Position numbers and translations under genes: made by a program. Source: Vibrio lentus (GTDB lineage Bacteria > Pseudomonadota > Gammaproteobacteria > Enterobacterales > Vibrionaceae). Taken from it: 64,000 nt of DNA. A model generated the notes under the pieces. It had not been told where the DNA came from. It did no database searches and worked only from the letters and a program-made list of their open reading frames with translations. This document shows, piece after piece, positions 17,634-25,799 of the stretch. The stretch covers positions 1 to 64,000 of the forward strand of contig NZ_MCZK01000182.1 in the NCBI RefSeq assembly GCF_002875945.1, written 5' to 3'. Within the stretch, counting starts at the first letter, position 1, and every line of letters begins with the position of its first letter.

Positions 17634-18305
17634 ATGTTAAAGCTGTCAGACCTATGTAAAGGCTATGTCGACGGGGGGGAATTTCACCCTGTTTTGCAAG
17701 GTGCTGAATTAACATTAAACCAAGGTGACCAGCTGGCATTAATGGGAGAAAGCGGTTCTGGTAAAAGTACATTACTGAATCTTATTGCAGGTCTAGACTT
17801 AGCAGACTCAGGCGAAATTGCTTTCCCAAACTTCAATATGCACGATTCGACAGAACGTAATCGTACTGCTTATCGTCGAAACAACATTGGTCATATCTTC
17901 CAGCAATTCAACTTGCTACCAACGCTTAATATTGCCGACAACATTCGTTTTTGCCGTCAATTAAAAGGCTTACCTGAAGACAAGGGGCTTTGGCGACAAA
18001 TCCTTTCTGCTTTAGACCTTATGCCTTTGCTTGGACGTTATCCTGAAGAAGCTTCTGGTGGCCAACAACAGCGTGCGGCCATTGCTCGTGCTTTGTACAT
18101 GGAACCTAAAATCCTATTAGCCGATGAGCCTACAGGCAGTTTAGATGAACGTAATGCTGAAGCGGTAATGCGCTTGCTGACGTCTTTAGCTCGTGAGTTG
18201 GAATGTACTCTGTTGCTTGTTACTCACAGTGAAAAAGTGGCGCAGCATATGGACGGACGTATTCGTCTACAGGGAGGGCAACTGCATGTTATGGCCCGTA
18301 GTTAA
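17634..18305 (+). CDS. ABC transporter ATPase, AttE-like
   Basis: A 223-residue nucleotide-binding subunit of the LolD/MacB group. Walker A is GESGSGKST, the Q-loop is in FQQFNLLP, the signature is ASGGQQQR, Walker B is ILLADEPTG and the switch histidine is in VTHS. It overlaps the permease gene by 20 bp. With the following permease and CrtC/AttH-like gene it forms a cluster like AttEFGH, a poorly characterised exporter; function at the inner membrane is inferred from this order. Confidence 0.9.
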   Translation: MLKLSDLCKGYVDGGEFHPVLQGAELTLNQGDQLALMGESGSGKSTLLNLIAGLDLADSGEIAFPNFNMHDSTERNRTAYRRNNIGHIFQQFNLLPTLNIADNIRFCRQLKGLPEDKGLWRQILSALDLMPLLGRYPEEASGGQQQRAAIARALYMEPKILLADEPTGSLDERNAEAVMRLLTSLARELECTLLLVTHSEKVAQHMDGRIRLQGGQLHVMARS

Positions 18306-20739
18306 AGCGCTACTCGGTCATTATCGACGTTACCCACTTCAAATTATTTTGGTATGGCTTGGTTTAACCCTCGGCGTATCATTACTGGTTGGTGTTACCG
18401 CAATCAATCAGCACGCTAAGCAGAGTTATGCTCACGGCGAAAAACTGTTTTCGAATCCTCTTCCATATCGTATTCGCCCTAAGCACAACGCCAATAAGAT
18501 CCCTCAAGGTTTTTATATCCAGCTACGCCGCGAAGGCTTTCAACAGTGTTCTCCTTTTGATCACCACCGTATCACTGATGAAAATGGCGCAAACTTCATG
18601 CTTATTGGCTTGGACCCTGTGTCTATGCTTCAGTTGCATCCGGGCGTTGCGCTAAAAGATCTCACAACATTAAACCTCATGAAGCCACCTTACCCAATTC
18701 TTGTCAGCGATGATCTTGCTGAGCATATGGAATGGAAGAATGGTGACTATATTCCTCTTCTGGACGGCTCTGAACTTGGGCCTGTTGTTGTTGATCAAAA
18801 CAACCTCATTAACGGCACACGATTGATCGCAGATATCTCGTTGTTAAGAATGTTGAAACGTAGCGCTGGACTGTCTGTTATTGCTTGTTCAGATATGCCT
18901 CCTGAGAAGTTAGAACGCCTTAAGAATATGTTGCCTAATGGACTGACGATTTCTCGCAGTTCAAAAGCTGAATTGGAATCTCTAACTAGTGCTTTCCACT
19001 TAAATCTAACGGCGATGGGTATGCTGTCGTTTGTCGTGGGCTTGTTTATCTTCTATCAAGCGATGTCATTGTCATTTATTCAACGTCAGCCATTGGTCGG
19101 AATATTAAGGCAGACAGGCGTTTCTGGTTGGCAACTGGCTAAAGCGCTATGTTTAGAACTTCTGATCTTAGTGCTAGTGAGTTGGGTGTGCGGCAACATC
19201 TTCGGTGTGATGCTGGCTAACCAACTGTTACCGGCAGTTTCTTCAAGCTTAGGCGACCTTTACGATGCCAATGTGGGTTTAACCATCAATTGGAATTGGC
19301 GCTGGAGCGGTTATAGCTTAATGATGGCCTTACTAGGTGCTTTCCTAGCTTGCGCTTGGCCGTTGGTTCGCTTACTTAAATCTCAACCTATTCGTTTGTC
19401 ATCACGCTTATCTTTGATGCGCTTTGCGGGTACTGAATTTACTTGGCAAGCATTGATTGGTTGTGGCTTCTTGGTCGCTGCTGTAGCCGTTTATCAAGCG
19501 CCACAAACACAAGAGTCTGGCTTTGCCATTATCGCGCTTATGCTCGTGAGTGTGGCTCTGTTTACGCCGTTCCTGATGTGGAAGCTGTTCAATAGCTTGT
19601 CTTATTCATTACGCTGGGTTCGTGCTCGTTGGTTCTTCGCTGACGCAGCATCAAGTATGAGCTACCGTGGTGTTGCTACCATGGCCTTTATGCTGGCGTT
19701 ATCGGCGAATATTGGCGTTGAAACCATGGTCGGTAGCTTTAGAGACACCACAGATAAATGGTTAACTCAACGTTTGGCCGCAGACCTTTATATCTACCCG
19801 ACCAACAATGCAGCGGCTCGCATGAGTAACTGGTTGTCAGAACAGCCTGAAGTTGATTCAGTGTGGTGGCGTTGGGAAAAAGATGTCTCTTCTGCCAAGG
19901 GGAGTATTCAAGTGGTCAGTACTGGGCCTTCAGAAGGCGAGCTAGAAGCGCTGACCATCAAGCTCGGCATTCCAAACTATTGGTATCATTTACATCATTC
20001 TAAAGGGGTGTTGATCAGCGAATCAATGTCTCTCAAGTTGGGTATTCGTCCCGGCGATTATATCGATCTGCATGACAGTCTTGGCTCGGGTTGGCAGGTT
20101 GTCGGTGTTTATTATGATTATGGGAATCCATATCATCAGGTCATGATGTCGCATCGCAATTGGCTATATGGGTTTGCAGGTCGAGGCAATGTTGGGTTAG
20201 GCGTGATATTAAAAGACGATGTGAATGCCATTGGTTTACGCAGTCGTTTAGAAAGTGTGTTTAGGTTAGGGTCCGAACGTATCTTTGATAACAACAATAT
20301 TCACAGCCAAGCGATGCGGGTCTTCGATAGAACCTTTGCGATTGCTGATACTCTGGGTAACATTACCTTAGTGATTGCGGTATTTGGTATTTTCTTCGCG
20401 ACCGTCGCGGGTGAAGTCTCTCGTCAAAGACATATTTCACTTCAACGCTGTTTAGGGGTCTCAGCCAAAGAGCTGATATTTACCGGCAGCCTACAGTTGT
20501 TTGTGTTTGGGCTTATTTCGTCTTTGATTGCGGTGCCATTAGGTTTAGCGTTAGCAAGTTTGATCGTTGATATTGTCATTAAGCAGTCTTTTGGGTGGTC
20601 ACTCGAGTTACAAGTGATCCCATGGGATTACTTAGTGACTTTTGCGTGGGCGATGGCAGCATTAATGCTCGCTGGTGCTTTACCAGTGATGAGAATGATC
20701 CGAAATACACCGATGAAGTCATTGAGGGATGCGCTTTAA
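18286..20739 (+). CDS. FtsX-like ABC permease, fused AttFG-type
   Basis: An 817-residue permease with an N-terminal helix, a periplasmic domain, and membrane helices near residues 240-380. A second set follows, with a further periplasmic domain and a C-terminal three-helix block ending PVMRMIRNTPMKSLRDAL. This is a double FtsX/MacB-like layout, so one chain may replace separate F and G subunits. The ATG at 18286, preceded by AGGGAGG, is preferred over an upstream in-frame start; it overlaps the ATPase gene by 20 bp. The next gene starts 2 bp after the stop. Confidence 0.87.
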   Translation: MLWPVVKALLGHYRRYPLQIILVWLGLTLGVSLLVGVTAINQHAKQSYAHGEKLFSNPLPYRIRPKHNANKIPQGFYIQLRREGFQQCSPFDHHRITDENGANFMLIGLDPVSMLQLHPGVALKDLTTLNLMKPPYPILVSDDLAEHMEWKNGDYIPLLDGSELGPVVVDQNNLINGTRLIADISLLRMLKRSAGLSVIACSDMPPEKLERLKNMLPNGLTISRSSKAELESLTSAFHLNLTAMGMLSFVVGLFIFYQAMSLSFIQRQPLVGILRQTGVSGWQLAKALCLELLILVLVSWVCGNIFGVMLANQLLPAVSSSLGDLYDANVGLTINWNWRWSGYSLMMALLGAFLACAWPLVRLLKSQPIRLSSRLSLMRFAGTEFTWQALIGCGFLVAAVAVYQAPQTQESGFAIIALMLVSVALFTPFLMWKLFNSLSYSLRWVRARWFFADAASSMSYRGVATMAFMLALSANIGVETMVGSFRDTTDKWLTQRLAADLYIYPTNNAAARMSNWLSEQPEVDSVWWRWEKDVSSAKGSIQVVSTGPSEGELEALTIKLGIPNYWYHLHHSKGVLISESMSLKLGIRPGDYIDLHDSLGSGWQVVGVYYDYGNPYHQVMMSHRNWLYGFAGRGNVGLGVILKDDVNAIGLRSRLESVFRLGSERIFDNNNIHSQAMRVFDRTFAIADTLGNITLVIAVFGIFFATVAGEVSRQRHISLQRCLGVSAKELIFTGSLQLFVFGLISSLIAVPLGLALASLIVDIVIKQSFGWSLELQVIPWDYLVTFAWAMAALMLAGALPVMRMIRNTPMKSLRDAL

Positions 20740-20741
20740 TT

Positions 20742-21878
20742 ATGTTTCAACGCAATGGCTCAAAAAAACTAAGACATCGTTTTGTCTCTTCTATTCTACT
20801 GATCAGCTTCTTCGGCGCACTCCTAGGCGTGTGGGCTTATTATTCCTATTTTGTTGACGTAGGTGATAAGGGCATTAACGAGGTTAATTCTGTATTAGTG
20901 AGTGAGCACTTTAACGTGTTCGAGCCTGTATTGCCTGACAGAAGCGTTTCTCTACCCCGTGATTTCCAGTTCCACCCTGAATTTCAACATGAGTGGTGGC
21001 ATTACTTCGCTTCTTTAAAAGGGAGTGATGGAAAGAAGTATTCGGTGCAGTGGAGTTTTTTCCGCATCGCAACGGATGAACGTGAAACTCCCGGATGGCA
21101 AAGTCCACAAATCTATATTTCAAATGTCGTCATCTCTTCTGACTCTAAAGTGTGGAAAGAGCAGCGTTTAGCACGTGGTGGTATTGGTCAGGCGGGAATG
21201 ACGAACAGTCCCTTTAGAATCTGGATTGATAACTGGAATTGGCGAGCGCTAGGTAACACGCCGTTTCCGGGGCGACTTCAAGTGAATACGGATACGTTTG
21301 GTCTCGAGTTAGATACGGTTGCGAAAGGGCCTTATGTGCTCAATGGCGACAATGGCTATCAGAAAAAACACGATTTGTTGCCTGTTGCTTCTTACAATTT
21401 CAGTGCTCCTTTCTTATCTTTGACCGGTACATTGCAACTCGATGGCGTTGCCAAGGAAGTTGAAGGAACGGCATGGGTTCATAAAGAGTGGGGAAGCGGC
21501 TTAGTTGGCGTCGGTCAACAAGGGTGGGATTGGTTTGTCTTTAACTTAGATGACGGCACAGCATTGAGCGTTAATCGTTACCGCCACAACCAACAGATGC
21601 CTTATGTATTTGGAACTCTCGCCACTCGCTCAGGCAAGGTTTTTCAGCTGACTGAATCCGACATATCTATTAAGCCTTTGCAGAATACAACGCTGCTTAA
21701 TGGGCGAAGAATGCCTCTTCAGTGGATAATTAACGTCCCTGGGCACAATATCAACCTCACTACCCGTATCAAGCGCCGAGATATGTGGCTTCCTTTTTTG
21801 ATTCCGTATTGGGAAGGGCCAATCATGGCAAGTGGCAGTCATGAAGCAACAGGCTTCATGCAACTCACCGGTTACTAA
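20742..21878 (+). CDS. AttH/CrtC-like lipocalin-fold protein
   Basis: A 378-residue protein with an N-terminal membrane anchor or signal (about residues 12-32). The following domain is like AttH and carotenoid 1,2-hydratase (CrtC): FHPEFQHEWWHYFASLKG, QWSFFRIA, VHKEWGSGLVGVGQQGWDWFVFNLDDG. In AttEFGH clusters this protein sits on the outer side of the membrane with the ABC exporter, probably handling a lipid-like substrate. It follows the permease by 2 bp, and a terminator closes the operon. Enzymatic carotenoid hydration is unlikely in this context. Confidence 0.82.
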   Translation: MFQRNGSKKLRHRFVSSILLISFFGALLGVWAYYSYFVDVGDKGINEVNSVLVSEHFNVFEPVLPDRSVSLPRDFQFHPEFQHEWWHYFASLKGSDGKKYSVQWSFFRIATDERETPGWQSPQIYISNVVISSDSKVWKEQRLARGGIGQAGMTNSPFRIWIDNWNWRALGNTPFPGRLQVNTDTFGLELDTVAKGPYVLNGDNGYQKKHDLLPVASYNFSAPFLSLTGTLQLDGVAKEVEGTAWVHKEWGSGLVGVGQQGWDWFVFNLDDGTALSVNRYRHNQQMPYVFGTLATRSGKVFQLTESDISIKPLQNTTLLNGRRMPLQWIINVPGHNINLTTRIKRRDMWLPFLIPYWEGPIMASGSHEATGFMQLTGY

Positions 21879-21886
21879 ATACACCT

Positions 21887-21914
21887 AAGGCTATCATTTG
21901 ATAGCCTTTTTTAT
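21887..21914 (+). terminator. Terminator of the AttEFGH-like operon
   Basis: AAGGCTATC (21887-21895) pairs with GATAGCCTT (21900-21908) around ATTT, followed by a T-run. Confidence 0.9.
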
Positions 21915-22151
21915 ATTTGTAGCACCCTCCATACTTGAATTAAATCTGCATACAGCTTTAGGGTTCTCATCTATACTTAATTCATAATACGTAAAAACAT
22001 TATGGAATATACGACGTATTGTTTAGTATTTGTAGGAAAAACCGAAGTTAAACATCCAAAGAAGTGATTATCTATCGATTGGGCTTGTCTATACACTCGT
22101 GGTTATTCTTTGTTATTCGTTTATTTAAATAATAAATATAAGGGCGAAATC

Positions 22152-23315
22152 ATGACCGACGTCATCCGTGACTTCTTTAAAATGGAATCTGCTGGCGGCA
22201 TCATACTAGTCATCGCTGCGGCGATCGCAATGTTTGTAGCAAACTCACCACTGAACGAAATGTATCAAGGCGTTCTACACAGCTACGTTCTTGGTATGTC
22301 TGTATCTCATTGGATTAATGATGGCTTCATGGCTGTCTTCTTCCTTCTAATCGGCTTAGAAGTTAAGCGTGAACTTTTAGAAGGCGCATTAAAGTCTAAA
22401 GAGACAGCAATCTTCCCAGCTATCGCAGCTGTGGGCGGTATGCTAGCTCCTGCACTTATTTACGTGCTATTCAACTCTGGTAACCCAGAAGCATTACAAG
22501 GCTGGGCTATCCCAGCAGCAACAGATATCGCATTCGCATTGGGTATCATGGCACTACTTGGTAATCGTGTACCAGTTAGTTTGAAAGTGTTCCTACTGGC
22601 TCTAGCAATTATCGATGACCTTGGTGTTGTTGTTATCATTGCATTGTTCTACTCAGGTGATCTTTCAACGCTTGCTCTAACGGTTGGCTTTATCGCAACA
22701 GGTGTCCTGTTTATGATGAATGCTAAACATATGACGAAGCTGAGTGTTTATTTGATTGTCGGTGCAATTCTGTGGTTCGCAGTATTGAAATCTGGTGTTC
22801 ACGCAACATTGGCTGGTGTAGTGATTGGTTTTGCTATTCCACTCAAGGGTAACAAAGGGGAACGTTCTCCTCTCAAACACCTAGAGCATGCATTGCACCC
22901 GTACGTTGCTTTTGCCATCCTGCCAATCTTTGCATTTGCAAACGCAGGTATTTCATTGGAAGGCATTTCTCTATCAAGCCTAACCGGAATGCTACCTTTG
23001 GGTATCGCGATGGGTCTACTGGTTGGTAAGCCACTGGGTATATTCTTATTCAGCTGGGGCGCAGTGAAAATGGGCATAGCTAAGCTTCCTGAAGGCGTGA
23101 ACTTCATGAACATCTTCGCAGTCTCTGTGTTGTGTGGTATCGGCTTTACAATGTCTATCTTTATCTCTTCACTGGCATTTGGTCCAACGAACGCAGAATT
23201 CGATACGTTCGCTCGACTAGGTATCTTGATGGGCTCTACGACAGCAGCAATACTGGGTTACTTCCTACTAAGTATTTCTTTACCGAAGACTAAGCAGCAA
23301 GAAGTAAAACTGTAA
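22152..23315 (+). CDS. nhaA: Na+/H+ antiporter NhaA
   Basis: A 387-residue inner-membrane antiporter that exports sodium in exchange for protons. It starts DVIRDFFKMESAGGIILVIAA, has the ATDIAFALG stretch and the paired ion-binding aspartates in AIIDDLGVVVII, and LKSGVHATLAGVVIGF. Length is normal. The ATG at 22152 follows AAGGGCGAA; an upstream in-frame start would add 14 residues. A 7-bp inverted repeat (AATACGT ... ACGTATT, 21986-22020) lies upstream and might be an operator. Confidence 0.95.
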   Translation: MTDVIRDFFKMESAGGIILVIAAAIAMFVANSPLNEMYQGVLHSYVLGMSVSHWINDGFMAVFFLLIGLEVKRELLEGALKSKETAIFPAIAAVGGMLAPALIYVLFNSGNPEALQGWAIPAATDIAFALGIMALLGNRVPVSLKVFLLALAIIDDLGVVVIIALFYSGDLSTLALTVGFIATGVLFMMNAKHMTKLSVYLIVGAILWFAVLKSGVHATLAGVVIGFAIPLKGNKGERSPLKHLEHALHPYVAFAILPIFAFANAGISLEGISLSSLTGMLPLGIAMGLLVGKPLGIFLFSWGAVKMGIAKLPEGVNFMNIFAVSVLCGIGFTMSIFISSLAFGPTNAEFDTFARLGILMGSTTAAILGYFLLSISLPKTKQQEVKL

Positions 23316-23369
23316 TCAGTAACGGGCTCGCTTAAACAAGCCAGCCCACTTAATGAACAACAAGAATTG

Positions 23370-23400
23370 ATCACATGAGTTACTACGAGTCTCATGTGAT
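23370..23400. other. 10-bp perfect inverted repeat after nhaA
   Basis: ATCACATGAG (23370-23379) and CTCATGTGAT (23391-23400) are separated by 11 bases. No T-run follows. It lies just before the nhaA terminator, so it could be an RNA hairpin protecting the transcript end or a protein site; nothing decides between these. Confidence 0.5.
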
Positions 23401-23413
23401 GACAAAGAACAAA

Positions 23414-23445
23414 AAAGCCGTGATGGGTAACCCTATCACGGCTTT
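23414..23445. terminator. Bidirectional terminator between nhaA and the OmpA-like gene
   Basis: AAAGCCGTGAT (23414-23424) pairs with ATCACGGCTTT (23435-23445), extended by GGG/CCC with one bulged base. A-rich and T-rich flanks suit both directions. Confidence 0.8.
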
Positions 23446-23572
23446 ATTGATCTTGTGTCCTTACAACAAACCTTGTCAGTATTCTTTGATAATCCTTCTG
23501 GTAGTCAGCGCTGTCCTGTCTTCCTATCTCCGTCCAACATTTGCGTATAAGAACTATTGTGACAGTGTTATT

Positions 23573-24184
23573 CTATTTCTCTAGCGTGGTAAAGATAGTC
23601 CATTCTTCTACGATTTGTTCATCGAGTCCGACTACTGTCGCGGTTACTTTACGGTTTAGAGCGTGTGCAGTGGCATCATCGCCATCACTTTCCAGACGTT
23701 CTTCCCCATAGCCGACAATCCTAACGCGGCTTGAGTCGACCCCATTCGACAGCAATTCGTCTTCCACGTGGTGAGCTCTTTTCTTTGATAACTCTAAGTT
23801 GTACTCATTGGAGCCTACTTTACTGGCGTAGCCTTGGATCTCAATCGATGCACTTTTATAAGTTTCTAAAAATTCCGCCATGGTTGTGATTTGGTCAGAG
23901 AAGATCGGGTTAACTTCGTAAGAGTCGTTTGCAAAAAGGATTTTCAACTGTCTGACTTCTTGCGAGCGAATAGTTTCCCCGCAGCCCACATTATCCACTT
24001 GAGAACCTTCGGGTGTACCAGGGCAGGTATCTCGTGCGTTTACCACACCATCTTTGTCATCGTCTTGCAGGTCAGAAATTTGCTCCGCTTCAGGTGTCTC
24101 GATGTAGTCTTCTTCCTGCTGATTAGAACAGGCAAATAAAGTCATCGATAATACGGGAAGTAGTAAGTAAGTTATTTTCATCAT
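23573..24184 (-). CDS. OmpA-family lipoprotein next to a TolC-type channel
   Basis: About 203 residues. A lipoprotein signal peptide ends at an L-F-A-C lipobox near residue 19. A short acidic stretch and one thrombospondin type 3-like calcium repeat (DDDKDGVVNARDTCPGTPEG) follow. The C-terminal OmpA peptidoglycan-binding domain includes ASKVGSNEYNLELSKKRA and VRIVGYGEERL. The start ATG overlaps the TolC-like stop (TAATG), so the two are coupled. OmpA lipoproteins beside type I secretion channels often accompany large adhesins; a role in anchoring that apparatus is inferred. Confidence 0.85.
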   Translation of the reverse strand: MMKITYLLLPVLSMTLFACSNQQEEDYIETPEAEQISDLQDDDKDGVVNARDTCPGTPEGSQVDNVGCGETIRSQEVRQLKILFANDSYEVNPIFSDQITTMAEFLETYKSASIEIQGYASKVGSNEYNLELSKKRAHHVEDELLSNGVDSSRVRIVGYGEERLESDGDDATAHALNRKVTATVVGLDEQIVEEWTIFTTLEK

Positions 24185-25491
24185 TAATACTCCACGGCCG
24201 TTGTCCACTCTTCTGGAATGTCGACCAGTAGAGCATTCAATAAAGAACCTGTTGCGTTCATTACACGGTACTTAGCGTACTGCTCAGAGTAATGCGCATC
24301 GAGATAATCTTTACGGGCTTCAAATAGTTCGTTCTCGGTGTTGAGTAGATCGAGCAAAGTACGTTTACCTATTCGATATTGTTTTTCATAAGCGATAACG
24401 GTCTCCGAAGCTGAATCAACATGATCAGATAAGAAGTTCTTTTGTTGCAGTGTTAGATCTAAGGCACTCCATGAAAGGCGAAGGCCTTCCTCTACTTGTC
24501 GATAAGCTCGGTCTCTAAGATCTTTCGCTTTGTTTAGTTGATAAGCAGCGGCTTCAGAATTAGCACTGTCTGTTCCACCGTTGTACAAGTTGTATCGCAT
24601 TCTCAGCATTGCCAACGTTTCTTGGCTCGAACCTTCATCGCCACCCGCATCATCACGCCATGATTGAGACGCTTCGATAGAGAAAGTAGGGTAGTTAACA
24701 CCTTTCGATTGTTTGTACTGGAAATGCGCTGAATCGACATCTGCAGAAGCGACTTTGATGACTGGATGTTGGTCCAAAGCATCAACTAAGGCGTCTGATA
24801 ATGACAGTGGAATCATAGAAATATCGGCTCTTGGGTAAACCAAGCCTAGTGGTTCCTGACCGACCACTCTTCGAAATTGGGTATGGGTATCGATTAGATT
24901 GTTCTGTGCGGCTAACAAGTTGCCGTGAGCTTTTGCGATCCTAGCTTCTACCTGCGATACATCAGCAGTTGAACCTATGCCTGACACAGCGCGCTTTTTG
25001 ATGTCTTTATAAATTTTCTTGTGGATAGCAAGGTTACTTTCCGAAAGGGCTAAAACTTCAGTGGCTTTTACTGCGTCTAAATAGATCTGGGTGACCTCTA
25101 GCGCTTTGTCTTCGGCATCCGCTAACAGTTGTAAGCGAACAGATTCTGCTTCTGCGGCAGTACGATCAATGTCGTTTAGAGTTGATGAACCATCCCATAA
25201 CAGTTGAGTCAGGGAGATCGTAGCTTCCTTTCTTGTAAGGTCTGTATCTGGGCCGTTGTTCGGTGCAGGGTTTATGCCTTCGTAACCAATACCTGCATCA
25301 AGGTCGATACTAGGTCGGTAAGCACCACCAGCAGCGTCATTTCGTTTTTTGACGCTCACATACTCGTTAAAGATGCTTTTGATCTCAGGATTGGTCGCCA
25401 AAGTGATAGCAACAGATTGTTCCAAAGTTTGAGAGGCGACTGGGGCCGCTGCAATGAAGCAGCATACCATGGATAACTTAAACAATTTCAA
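24184..25491 (-). CDS. TolC-family outer membrane channel, LapE-like
   Basis: A protein of about 435 residues with a signal peptide (cleavage after about PVASQ) and two TolC/OEP repeats. Typical stretches are QSVAITLATNPEI, QLLWDGS, VSGIGSTADVSQVEARIA, RMRYNLYNGGTDSA and YRIGKRTLLDLLNTENELFEAR. It should form the outer-membrane exit duct for type I secretion. A TTG at 25491 preceded by AAGGAG seven bases away is the best start; an earlier TTG would add 12 residues. It is divergent from the large adhesin, its probable client. No ABC or membrane-fusion subunit is encoded nearby. Confidence 0.88.
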   Translation of the reverse strand: MKLFKLSMVCCFIAAAPVASQTLEQSVAITLATNPEIKSIFNEYVSVKKRNDAAGGAYRPSIDLDAGIGYEGINPAPNNGPDTDLTRKEATISLTQLLWDGSSTLNDIDRTAAEAESVRLQLLADAEDKALEVTQIYLDAVKATEVLALSESNLAIHKKIYKDIKKRAVSGIGSTADVSQVEARIAKAHGNLLAAQNNLIDTHTQFRRVVGQEPLGLVYPRADISMIPLSLSDALVDALDQHPVIKVASADVDSAHFQYKQSKGVNYPTFSIEASQSWRDDAGGDEGSSQETLAMLRMRYNLYNGGTDSANSEAAAYQLNKAKDLRDRAYRQVEEGLRLSWSALDLTLQQKNFLSDHVDSASETVIAYEKQYRIGKRTLLDLLNTENELFEARKDYLDAHYSEQYAKYRVMNATGSLLNALLVDIPEEWTTAVEY

Positions 25492-25799
25492 AGTAGCTCT
25501 CCTTCTACTTTTATATGTTTCGATCAATATCGTAGCAGTATTTTCTGCTTTGTTGAGACACAGACTGTATTAAAGAAGCTTAGGACATCTGTAAAAAAAT
25601 GCGAAGTTTGTTTGTTTTTTTTGATGGTAAGTCGCTATTGCTATTGACTAATTTAAAAATAGTCATATGCGCGCCCATCTTAGTGAGTTGATTGTCAATA
25701 GTGTCGATACTAAATTTACTGTATGCGACAGCCATAACGCAGAGCTGGGAGTGAGCTAGCGTGTGGTTTGTTCTGGGTAGAGGAAGTGGGAACTTAGCT
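25492..25799. promoter_or_regulatory. Divergent promoter region between the TolC-like gene and the adhesin
   Basis: About 308 bp of AT-rich spacer. TGACTA (25645-25650) and TAGTCA (25660-25665) form an inverted repeat with a nine-base spacer, a possible operator. No gene was seen. Confidence 0.4.

Noticed and set aside
22014..22020. NhaR or quorum-sensing operator upstream of nhaA
   Set aside because: Only a 7-bp inverted repeat with a 21-bp gap is present, with no match to a known site.
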